Shown one piece after another: positions 11,542 to 22,020 of a stretch of DNA of 64,000 nt. Below the pieces are notes generated by a model. That model made no database searches and was not told the DNA's origin. It saw nothing but the letters and a program-made list of their open reading frames with translations. Position numbers and translations under genes: made by a program. The DNA is from Codonopsis lanceolata (lineage: Eukaryota > Streptophyta > Magnoliopsida > Asterales > Campanulaceae): positions 62,627,631-62,691,630 of the forward strand of contig CM028379.1 of assembly GCA_013146195.2 (NCBI GenBank), in the 5' to 3' direction. The stretch's first letter is position 1, and every line of letters starts with the position of its first letter.

Positions 11542-12760
11542 TGTGGGTCCCAACGGGCACAATAATAAGCTAGAAGGGGGGTTGAATAGCTTATTATACA
11601 CTTAAAAACTTTTGTTTAAGTTCTTTGAAAGATACTTACAATCTATGGAAAAGATTGAAGTAGCGGAAGACTTTCAAAGTAGCTGTTTCAAGTCTGCCGA
11701 TAAGGACTACCGGTAGACCTTTGACAGGTTACTTAAGTTCTGCTGTATAAAGGTTAAAGATAACTAAAGCAATAAATAGTTCAAACAGTAGACAAACAGT
11801 AAGGAAATAACACAAGTAATTTGGGATGGTTCACACTATAAAGAGTGCTACGTCCACCACCAAGGCAGTCAACCTTGGATTTAAATAGTGCACTATGTTT
11901 TCCACTAGATCTATTACAAAGAATATTCCTAATGGATCGTGTACAAAATATTGACTTGTGTTTGGGGTCTAGGGAATTAAATATCTGTATAAACAAGATA
12001 TTTAATTCGTGCAGAAGTATAGTTAATGAATGAATAACAACAAGAAGTAGAGAAATAAAAGTTGATGCACGGCTTCTTGTTGTTGACGAGGACTTCTAGA
12101 TCTGTTGAGGATCTCTTGAATGCACTGAGTAATAAGACTTGGAGTTGTAGAGTTTCAGAGCAATTCTTCAAGTGTTCGATCTTGTATATTTCTCCAATCT
12201 TCAATGGCAGTATTTATAGCAGGTGCACTAAAAAAGATCCGTTGGAGAAGATGAAGACTGTAACAGCTCTGTAAGGTAAAATGCATTAAATGCATGGGGC
12301 TGTCAGTCAGGAATTTCGTCTTCACAGATATCTAGAGCAGGGAATGATTTCTGAGATCTTCTAAAACTTGGGCAATCTAGGTGTCAGATCTGAGAGTTGT
12401 TACAGACAGTAGGTGACAGTCTGCTTTCCTGCTTTCACTGTTCAGTTTGCGAAAAGTCTTCCTGCTTTTCGGAAAGCTGCTTTCGGCGGGCTTGATGTGT
12501 CAGGGAATGTCTCAGTTTAAATTCAAACTGAGATGAGATAAATTTAAACTGATCCATTTAATCATTGTTGGATAGGACACGTCATGAATGACCAGGTGGA
12601 CACAAGGTCTGTCGTTTGTAAGCTTTGAGCAGGTCTTCCGGTGAAGCTTGTGAAGAGGTCTTCCGCTGAACCTGTAAAGTCCTAATAAAAACTATACTTG
12701 GGAAAGTATAAAACTTGGGTAATGAAATGAACATATATAAATTTAACATAAGAATCAACA
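11542..12760 (-). mobile_element. 3' LTR of a second copia element in reverse orientation (element 2)
   Basis: The 1,219-bp LTR starts on + with TGTGGGTCCC and ends with GAATCAACA. Read on the minus strand it therefore starts TGTTGATTC and ends in CA. It is homologous to the LTRs at 6.8-8.1 kb and 33.6-34.8 kb. Directly right of it is a polypurine tract (on minus), so this is the 3' LTR. The adjoining left bases AGCCC (11,537-11,541) would be the target-site copy, but the other end of element 2 is not visible. Confidence 0.85.
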
Positions 12761-12775
12761 ATCTCCTCCTATTTA
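12761..12775 (-). other. polypurine tract of element 2
   Basis: On the minus strand the sequence AAATAGGAGGAGAT sits immediately before the LTR start TGTTGATTC. This is the usual PPT position, where plus-strand DNA synthesis is primed. Confidence 0.7.
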
Positions 12776-13159
12776 TATCTGGTCATCATTACTACAAATG
12801 AGGGCTATAACCGATTATGTGATAGATAATAGCATGTCTAAGAGATTTATATATATAGTAGCGGAAGACATGTCTCTATCAAACAGAAGAGCACCTCAAA
12901 TGTAAAGGGTAATCTATATGCATACATGGATAAGGAAATCATAGAATAGCACACAGATCAGTAGCAAAAACAGTTCAAATATAAATTTAAACTGAGTGTT
13001 TAAATTCTAAGCAGATATAGAAAATGAAGTAACAATAATTTAAATATGACAATTTTGAAAAACAGATAATCTTCTGTATTATAAACAAGATGTTTACATT
13101 TTACAGAGTTTTCAAAAGATAAGATAGATACAAAGGTAAAGGGAAGAAAAGATACAAAT
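12776..13159 (-). other. untranslated sequence between the env-like gene and the PPT
   Basis: AT-rich, no open frame of note. It corresponds to the 3' non-coding part of element 2. Nothing else is seen. Confidence 0.45.
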
Positions 13160-16100
13160 CTACCAAGGTCTTTTCCCTTTGCCTTTGTCTGCAGCTTCTT
13201 TTTCCCTTCGTTCTCTCTCTAGCTCTTCCATTCTACGTACGTATTCGTCATCGGCATCAGTAGGAGGTGCGGTGGAGCGAGGCGGTAGTCGAGTTCTTCA
13301 CGAAGGCGTTTCTCTTCCATCATACGGTTGATAGATCTCATTTGCTTCTCCCCCGTGATGGCCAGATCACGATCACGATGGGCATTCATAATATTGTGAG
13401 CAGAGTCTCGAGCTAGGTTGTTGAGCTCTAGAACAGGAGGGCGGCCATTGCCGAGATGTAGAGTGATGGCATGGAAAAGCTCGTAGAAGAGAGAGGAGCA
13501 GATACGTACACATTCGTCTCGTTGAGCTTCAACGTTGATCTTGACGTCTGTGAAATCGTGTCATATCTGTCCAAAACGAGTCCAGACATCCTCTTGAAAG
13601 CGTAGAAGAGCAGCTGATTCGATCGTTGGACCTTGGCGGCGGTGGCTATCTCAGCGGTAGCGGTAGTGATGCTAGTGAGAGCGCCTAGTCGTTCATATAT
13701 GGCGTCTAGCCTTGACAAAACTTCAGCATTGGCCGGCTGAAAAGAAGAGGTTGCCTGGCCAATGTGAATGGTACCGGCAGAGGTAGAGGCGTCGGGAGGC
13801 GGCGGAAGGGGGGTGGAGTGGAGGAGTGATGGAGTCGGAAGAGGAAGAGTCCTGGGTTGGTATGGTATTGGTAGAGGAGGATATGGTTTGAGGTGGAGGG
13901 GGAGGAGGTGTGGGTGGGGAATCGATCTCAATGTCAGTGTCAGAATTTTCACTGACAAGGGAGGATTCGGGTAAGGGGTCGGTGGAGAACCAGAAAGATG
14001 GGGCAGGATAGAAGAGGCTTTTGGGTTTGCGTAGGGTAGGTTGAGGCGGTTGTTGGTCAGGGGAGAAGAGCTCTGCCACTGAAGAAAGTTCAAAGAGAAA
14101 CTTGGCAGCAGCAGAGTCTATTGGTTTGGATGGTTTTGTGGGTGTTGAAGAGGTGGTTTGGGTATGGTGAGGTGAGGTAGGTGTGGATGGGTCAGGAGAG
14201 TAGTTGAATGGTGAAGGAGGAGGAGGAGTGGGGGTTCGGGTAGGCTCCTCCTGTGTATGAGGCTCCTCCTGAGGGATAGACTCCTCCGGAGGTGGTGAAT
14301 TCCTCTGAGTAGATGACTCAGGGGGAATAGGTTGGCTAGGTGTGGCGGTAGATGGTTGGCTGTCGGTTGATGGTTGGGCGTCGGTAGTTGGTTGGCTGGC
14401 GGTAGTTGGCTTGGCGCGGACCTCCTTTTCTTTCTTAGCGGTGAATGGGAGACTCAGTGTGGTAGTAAGCGAGGAATGTCTGTGGTGGTGGTCCTCAAAT
14501 GTTTTGCGTTTTGCGTAGCCTTCGACGTTTTGGTTTAGGAGTAGGTGTAGGAGAGGGTGAGGGTGGTCGTTTGGCTTGAGTAGAGGGCTGGGAAGAAGAG
14601 GTTGGATGAGTTTGAGAGGATGGCTGGGCTGGTGAGGGATGGGTTGGTGAAGGAGATGGAATTGGGTTGGCTGGACTCTTGTCTTTTTGGCCTTCCTTCA
14701 TCTCCTTTCGAATCCACCTGGCCTGCTCCTCTTCAGTTGGAACTGCATCTTCTGGCCTTGTCTTCTTGCCTTTGCCTTTCTGTTTGGCTCTCAGCTGCTC
14801 TGCCTCATCAGCCAGATCTTTGGCTTTTGATGGAGGGGCGTGGCAACTTGTTGTCAAACTTTGCGAGGCCTTCTTGAAGGTTCTGGCGGCAGCGTCATAA
14901 GCTTCCATGTTGAAGCGAGTTACTATGATCGGTAGAGGCTTAGCGACCTTGTCAAAGAGACCAGGCGGAAGACCTTTCTGCCTTCGCTTGTTCTCATACT
15001 CTGTATATTTGTTGAAGAAGGAGGCGGTTAGCTGCTTCTCCTTGGCCACCACTATCAGTTCATCTTCCTTTAAGGAAGAGTTGACTTCCTCATTGTCTCT
15101 GAGGAGAGCGTTGATCAGCCTCACGAATGGGCGCTTGCAAGTGGGGTTGTTCTTCACTTTCTCCACCCTCTGCTTTAGTTCGTTGAAGATGATGGCAGAA
15201 GTTGAGGCAGTGCGAAGGAATACATCACGGTTAGGTTGGTGTTGTAGTAAACATGTCATGTGCACCACTCTTGAAAGAAGCCCCTTGTCAATAAGGTGGC
15301 TTGTGCGGTAGGCGTCGAGAGGGAAGAGATTCCTCGGCATCTTCCCTTGTGATTCCTAGGGGTATCAACTCCCTCATTGCTTCAGGGCATGAATAGCCTC
15401 AATGCAATGGTTGCCTCAGTGCTCCACCGAAGTGTACGCCGATGATGGTGGATATGGTCTTGGCGGTGATAGAAATGGGACGGCCTCTAATCCATCCTCG
15501 AAGGCGTTCTTGTTCATAAGTTCCATCCTTTGATAGAATTCTTACGCGAGAAAGATGTTGTAATCTTTGTCGTTGAGGCGAGAAGAGTGGAAAGAATACG
15601 AGAGGCATTCATATCCTCGCATGCCTTGACTCGGCGGCTATTGTGCATTGAAGGTCGATGCACATTCAGGGAATGTACGAGTTTGGGTCGAGCCACGATG
15701 ATGTCATGAGAGGCGGGAAAAGTGGGATATCCAGGAAGGTTGACATCAAGCTTGGTGGAATGTCTTTCTCGGGGTCTAACACTTTCTACTATCACGCTTG
15801 GATTTTGAAGTTTTTGCCTGAAAGAAATGGAATCAAAAATTAGGGCTTTTCACCTCAAGAACTAAACAAACAAAAATTTCAAGGTTTTCTGAGATTATTT
15901 GAAATTTTTTGAAATGAAAACTTGAAACCCTAGAATGTTTAGAGTATCCAAACCCGAGAGAAATGTATAACGAAGTTTTTCAAGAGAGTAAACATTGAAA
16001 GCATATAAGCATTACGTTAGTTTCTAGGTTTTTAAGAACAACAATGGCGGAAGCGTTAGAAACTTCGAAAGTGACCGTTTGAATTCCAAAACAATTTAGG

Positions 16101-16167
16101 TTATGAAATGAAATGCAAAAGCGATAAACAATAAGTTTCAAGTAGTAGAGTGAGAAGAACATACCAT
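13160..16167 (-). pseudogene. env-like / plant transposon-protein-like gene of element 2, decayed
   Basis: Minus strand. A start ATG lies at 16167-16165, directly followed by a GT donor. A 347-bp intron (16164-15818) ends in TTTCTTTCAG. The second exon then runs with several frameshifts to a TAG at 13162-13160. Readable blocks are 'WIRGRPISITAKTISTIIGV' (about 15,440-15,510), which resembles the 'putative plant transposon protein' domain; an alpha-helical block at 14,800-15,340 ('FVRLINALLRDNEE'); long Pro/Ser-rich low-complexity regions (14,495-14,720 and 13,750-14,090); 'RLDAIYERLGALTSI' near 13,700; and a charged C-terminal coil ('RRMEELERERREKEAADKGK'). Genes of this kind lie between pol and the 3' LTR in Sireviruses and some gypsy elements and are called env-like. 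A membrane or envelope function is not supported here. No signal peptide or transmembrane segment was recognised. Confidence 0.5.
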
Positions 16168-16330
16168 TGATGTTTGATGAGAGAAGAAGAAACAAGAAGA
16201 TTTGGGAATCTGAAGCGATTCTGAGATAGAGAGAGTTTGAATAGAGAGAAAATATTTTATCAAAGGGGTTCAAGTAAAGTTTTGCAAAAGGCGGTTCAAG
16301 GTCTATTTAAAGAAGAATTTTTAGCGTAAA
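16168..16330 (-). promoter_or_regulatory. putative promoter and CT-rich leader of the env-like gene
   Basis: On the minus strand CTTTAAATAG (16312-16303) is a TATA-like box. It is followed by a CT-rich leader (CTCTCTATCTCAG, CTTCTTCTCTCATC) leading to the ATG at 16167. Its order (TATA-like, CT-rich leader, ATG, intron) looks like an ordinary plant promoter. This is inference from sequence only. Confidence 0.4.
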
Positions 16331-16410
16331 GCGGGAACTTAAGATATTTTCTAAGTACCAAATTTTATCCTTGACCTCCTTTATTGCTTTAGAAACCTCT
16401 TTAATAAAAA

Positions 16411-16510
16411 NNNNNNNNNNNNNNNNNNNNNNNNNNNNNNNNNNNNNNNNNNNNNNNNNNNNNNNNNNNNNNNNNNNNNNNNNNNNNNNNNNNNNNNNNN
16501 NNNNNNNNNN
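16411..16510. other. assembly gap (100 N)
   Basis: Exactly 100 ambiguous bases. To the left is the upstream side of element 2; to the right is the middle of a MULE transposase. The gap hides the rest of element 2, the remaining pol of element 1, and the N-terminus and left end of the MULE. A 100-N run usually marks a gap of unknown size. Confidence 0.95.
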
Positions 16511-18857
16511 CATCGAAGTTGACAAAGGCCAGATTGAAAGGGTTGATCAACTTTATAGTGCTAATGTGGAAGCTGAAAGTATATTGAATCTATTGAAAAG
16601 GAAAACTCGATAATCAAGTTCGCGAAAGCATGTAGAGAATGCTTTGGTAGGTATAAGAAAGAAGAAGATGGGAAATAAATCAAAATGGAGTATTTTTTAG
16701 ATGAGATGCGTCGACTTGGATATATTTTCTGGTTCAGGTCAAAGAAACTTGCCCAAAAAAACAAAGCTTTATTGACTGATGTTATGTTTGCTCATCCGAA
16801 GGCTGAAGAGATGTTAGCCTTATTTCCGTACGTTCTCCTTATGGATTCAACATACAAGACTAATAAATATGATTTGCCGTTATTGGAAATCATTGGAGTT
16901 ACATCGTTGGGGAAGAATTTTCATGTCGCATTTGCATTCCTCTGAAGAATGAGAAAAGTGAAACATTTGGTTGGGCATTACATCGCTTGTGTGTTTATTA
17001 GTTCATGTTCGCCCACCGGATGTCATTGTCACGTATAGGATTTGGCTCTCATGAATGCAATACGACTACTTTCCAACGCCTCAAAGATATGTTGTGTAAG
17101 AGACACATAGCAAAGGATGTCGAGAAGTATGTAAGGAACCTGTTGAGAAGTAGAAAATATACTGCAATATTTATGAAGAGGTGGATGGATATAGTTGAGT
17201 CAAGAACTGAGGAAGAATACACAGAACATTGTCGAGAGATGGAAGAAGCGTGGGCAAATACTCAAGCAGTTGTTCGATATGTTAATTCTACTTGGTTGGA
17301 GCCCTATAAGGATAGATTTGTTTGTGCTTGGACCAAACAATACATGCATTTCGGTAATCAAACGACAAATAGGTACAACTTATACGTTTATGAATGCAAT
17401 ATATTTATTGTTTATGAATGCAATATATTTATTGTAACTGTGCAATATGTTACAGAGTTGAGAGTGCACACTCCCAGTTGAAAAGATGGTTATGCACGTC
17501 AGCTGGGGGTTTCGATCATATATTCGATCAAATCCACGATGCTATCGAGCTGCAGTTCAATGAGATCTTGGCTCTATTTGAAAGGAATTTGAATGTAGCT
17601 CATCCTTTGACATCCTCAATGTTTATTCTCCGTCGATTAAGATATAAGGTATCTTCTCATGCCCTTGAGTTGCTAGCATACGATTGGAATTCGACACAAT
17701 GTATAGAGGAGCCAGTAGAGGGTGATTCTAAAAGGTGTGGGTGTTTGTTGAGGACAAGTTACGGTTTGCCATGTAGTTGCGAAATGTGGCACATGTCTCA
17801 GGAAAATGTCCCGATTGAACCCCATCAAATCCATGTGTTTTGGAAGACGTTGTCTATGGGCGGAGTTCAAGATATGAGTACATCAAGGGAATCTGCTTCT
17901 GATTTGATCAAAAACCTATTATCAGATATGGACGTGACTTCGAATCGCAACAATATCACTATGCTAAACAGTTTTTCGATGTTGTACATCCCCCAACTAA
18001 CATTGAGGAACCAGAAATAGTGCGGCACAAAGGGCGTCCAAAGAAGAACTCGACAAAGAGAGACCTCTCAGGTTTTACAATGTTAAATGTATATGTCACA
18101 TTACTTTTTACATTTGTGTATAGTATATGATTTATGGCTTAATTTTTATAATTTTCGCCTCAACAGGTTATGAACATGCTAACCGTCAACCAGAAAGACA
18201 ATCTGGAGGTAGAGGTCGAGGTCGAGGAAAAGGACGTAGTTCATTAGCATCGACGTAATTCAATTCCATACGCCTCACCTTCCACCATTGATGATCACTT
18301 TCATATCAAATGTTATAGATGTCAAAGCGGATGGAAATTGTGGTTTCCGAGTAATTGCCCACTTTATTTATCACGACGAAGAAAAATGGGATCAGGTGCG
18401 TAATGACTTGATGCAGGAACTTTCTGACTATTGGGACTTCTACTCAGCCATCAACTTCTTGGAAGGTGACCTTGAAGGATCAGTGGTATGTCTGAATTGG
18501 CATACCTCTCCAGCTCCAACTGAGCATTGGTTAAATCTGGGCATGCTTGGTTTTATCATTGCTACACGGTATCAGAGGATTGTGACTTGTTTGTCGAATA
18601 TATCGCTTGGTTGCAATACATGGTTACCGTTGCAAGCACGGTCTGTTGATGGACAACCGCCACAACCCTGGTCCACAAGTATTGACTTTGGGTGGGTGAA
18701 TTGTATCCATTTCATAGCACTTGGGATGAAGCCTTCAAGTCCCCTGCCTCGTCTGCCTATTATTCCGAGGTGGGACATATCTTGTGACCCAACGATACGA
18801 CATTGGCTGCCAATTTGGCATGATCGATTTACTACTTACCTTAGTGTAGAGAGGTAA
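16511..18857 (+). pseudogene. Mutator-like (MULE) transposase with C-terminal OTU protease domain, decayed
   Basis: 16,685-16,945 is the MULE transposase core ('YVLLMDSTYKTNKYDLPLLE', first catalytic Asp in 'MDSTYK'). A frame change follows. The block expected to hold the second Asp ('VIVTDRD' in relatives) reads VIVTYR. 'MLCKRHIAKDV' (C..H) follows near 17,090. An 83-bp intron (17373-17455) joins 'NQTTNR' to 'VESAHSQLKRW'. The SWIM-like zinc motif at about 17,735-17,790 reads CGCLLRTSYGLPCSCE; relatives have Cys-x-His where this has Cys-x-Cys. A Gly/Arg-rich linker (to 18,258) leads to an OTU cysteine protease domain (18,288-18,857) with 'ADGNCGFR' (catalytic Cys) and 'NCIHFIAL' (catalytic His). 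Such transposase-OTU fusions are known in plant MULE/FAR1-type proteins. Frame breaks near 16,615, 16,945 and 17,960-18,290 make it non-functional. Confidence 0.8.
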
Positions 18858-19460
18858 CAGTTAATTTTACACTTCTTGTGATGTAAAACATTAATTAATT
18901 AATTACGAGGGTTAATTGTGATCGATATACTTTTTGTGATGTAGGGGCTTAATTGTTTAATTTCGACTAGTTTAGGGGGTTGATTGTTGAATTTGCAAAA
19001 GTGTAGGGGGTTAATTGTAAAATTTTGATAGTATATGGTCTTAAATTTTGATAAATTTCACTTTAATCATTACGTAACTTCTTATTTCAGATTTTGATTT
19101 TCTTCTTGTTTCTGGCTTGGTAGAATGTCAGCTCATTGTTATTTTATGATAGCATCCTCATTGCGTGTTTTACCCTTTTCTTATTTATCAAGAGTGAATG
19201 ACTCTTCTTATTTATAGAGAAGAGTGAATAAATACATTTTTAAATGGATAAAAAAATATAAATAACAATAAGACCGAGTTTAAAAAACCGTATAAGAATA
19301 ATAACATTGTCGATGCAATGAGAGGGTTTGTAAATTAGGGGCAAGTCGGATAATTGGGAAAAGTGTAGTGGGTGAATTGTCAAATTTCGATAGTGTAGGG
19401 GGTGAATAGTAAATGCATCACAACACAAACAACAAGTATATCACATAAACATATAGTATA
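18858..19460. repeat. spacer between OTU and PMD genes with short 33-bp-type repeats
   Basis: AT-rich 3' regions of two convergent genes. At about 18,935-19,065 and 19,330-19,410 it contains a few copies of the GTGTAGGGGGTTAATTGTAA-type monomer that forms the large array at 26.1-27.5 kb. Otherwise nothing is recognised. Confidence 0.6.
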
Positions 19461-21589
19461 TCACAATACATCCTCAAACTGCTGAATAACTTCGTCAACA
19501 GTCGACATATAAGTACCCTGGACCACAAGTGAATCTCGCCTGGACCGATGGAGTGCCCTAAGGTGAGGAAGTACGCCTGCGACTCGATCCTCAGCCGATC
19601 TACGTGCAAATGCCTCAAAGAACTCGATGGATGAGAAGACCTTTGGGATGCCCTCGTGGCGCCGCATCCGATCGTGGGTGATCCACGATGGTTGATGATC
19701 CCCCATCTCCTCGTGTCGGCATCATCATCATCATCTCGCCATCATCATCATCATCAACCCAAGTGGCATCACACGATAATGTGTCCGTTCCCGAAACCAC
19801 TGCTCGTAACCATCTACAGTGGTGGATGGAATCCTGGCTACACCCGTTCCAGCCCTCTTGGGGTTTATAGAATGATGCTCCCATTGTTGGAAATTGCGAA
19901 GCATCTCATCGTGGACACAAATGTACTTCAACGGCTTTGGACCTCTATAAACCTTTGTCGGGCGGAATACATGACCGGGAATAATTTGGATATATCCAAA
20001 CTGTCTCAAGCAACGATCGGGCATGTATGGCTCAGTGATTTTACGGCAATGAATTATGCCCGAGAACAAACTGATCGGTACCTCATGTGATGGTCTACGA
20101 GTAAACGGAGTCCAAGTCACCTGGAAAAATAAATATTAATATAAATATCCAACCTTTTATTTAATACATTATTTATAAATGATAAATACTTACGGCAGCA
20201 ACAGTCATCCGATCGAGGACTCTACGATACTCTTTCAGAGTATCGGGATCATTTCTTCTTCCACCGAGAGTAGAGGTCCATCTCTTAGCATATGGCTCTC
20301 GAGAGGTCCATGTCGCTGAAATACTTGGTCTGAATTGAGGAAAGTATTCATATATCCAGACCTACAATAAAATAAAATAGCGTCAAATAAAATAGTGTCA
20401 AATAAAATAGCATCAAATATAATAGCGTCGAATAAAAAAATGTAAATTTTATAGTATCTAAACAATTTATTTTTATACCTGTAGAAGAGACAAGCACCCA
20501 GCCATCTGTCTACAACCAATCCTCGATGCTATACCGAGCTGCCGGTATAGAAAGGATAAAGTCGCTGCACCCCAAGCGTGATTGGGCATATCACCGATAT
20601 CCAGCACATACGGTAGAAAGTGAACATTTACCCGATTCGACGACTTGTCCATGAACAACGTCGTCCCCAGCAACCACAACAAATAACCAACCATCCTCGG
20701 TCGAGCTGACACAGTCTCGCCACCCAAAGATTCTTGCAATGTCAAAAATCTAATACCACTTCCCCTCACCTCACTGTCCACCCTGGTAGTAGGCAAACGT
20801 AGGAGAATGGCTAGAGATGACTTGATCTGGGCTAACTTCGTACTTGCCAAAATGGGTTTCCCAACCACTGGGATGTGTAAAATGTAATGCACATCGTGCA
20901 ACGTCAGCGTCATCTCCCCGAACGGTAAATGGAAACTGTTGGTTTCCGGGTGCCACCTTTCCACAAAGGCTGATATCAATGGCATGTTCAAGTGCCGCAA
21001 CATGCACTCCCTCAAGTGTCCCAAGTTACTCATAGTGAGCAACTGAATACTCTCCGTATCATTTATGGTCCAAGGCAATGTTGTTCGGCGGTCAACGGAG
21101 CTATGACAACTCAATACCGGTCTCTCTGTTGAACATAATAAAATAATCTCTCATCAATATAAAAACAATACTACGTAGTCAATTTAATAAATTTTTGTCA
21201 ATACTACGTAGTCAATTTAATAAATTTGTGTCAATACTATCATGGTCAATATAATTAATTACCTCGCCATTCCATATTGCAGATGCAATATGACCAAGAA
21301 ATCCAGAAAGTAGCTCAGTGTTCTCGGGTCCACCTCCATGTGGCTCCATCAACATCCAACCATAGACATCGCCACCGTCGTCTGAATCATCATCGTCATC
21401 ATCACCACCATCACCACGACCTCCTACTCTGCCTCTACCTCTGCCTCTACTATGTGCTCGCTCTTCGTCAAATCGACCAAAACCCAAATCCTCCTCCTCA
21501 TCGCCTTCTTCATCAACTAACCTGTCTATCTCGTATTGTAGTATATACATCAGCATTCATTGGACCTTTCCCACGCCCGTGTAACATGC

Positions 21590-21785
21590 TCGAAGTACTA
21601 CTCATGCCACCCATACCACTCATGCCAGTCATGCCACCCATGCCAACCATACCCGGCATGCCACCCATACCACCCATAGCAGGCATGCCACTCATATCAG
21701 GCATGCCACCCATACCAGGCATGCCACCCATAAAAGGCATGCCACCCATACCAGGCATGCCACCCATACCACCCATCATGTTTAA
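21590..21785 (-). repeat. coding minisatellite: Met-Gly-rich repeat in the PMD gene
   Basis: On the minus strand a 12-18-bp unit encodes repeated GGM-PGM/ PFM / SGM blocks (for example MGGMPGMGGMPFMGG), about 60 residues in total. It follows an Arg/Asp-rich segment and precedes the acidic region. Simple-repeat expansion within a coding exon is the direct observation. A function is unknown. Confidence 0.75.
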
Positions 21786-22020
21786 TTCGGCTTCCATCTG
21801 GCGATCCTCTCTAATTGGTGAATGTCCTCTCCCCCTCAATGGAGCATTATAAGGAGCCTCAAATGGAATATCAGTGAGGTCTGGACTCCTTCTATCATCT
21901 CCGTGAATAGGGGTCCGTGCATAAGCACCCTCATCCCCCTCATTAGTGGATATATGCACTGGATGATTAGCAGCTCTCCTGCGTTCTGACGAAGTCACAA
22001 CCCTATTACACAGTCGACCC

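Noticed and set aside
14602..15311. Plus-strand frames of 77-134 codons
   Set aside because: Antisense shadows of the env-like gene on the minus strand; no domain.
21277..21852. Plus-strand frame rich in Pro-Met-Ile and His
   Set aside because: Antisense of the Met-Gly repeat region of the PMD gene.
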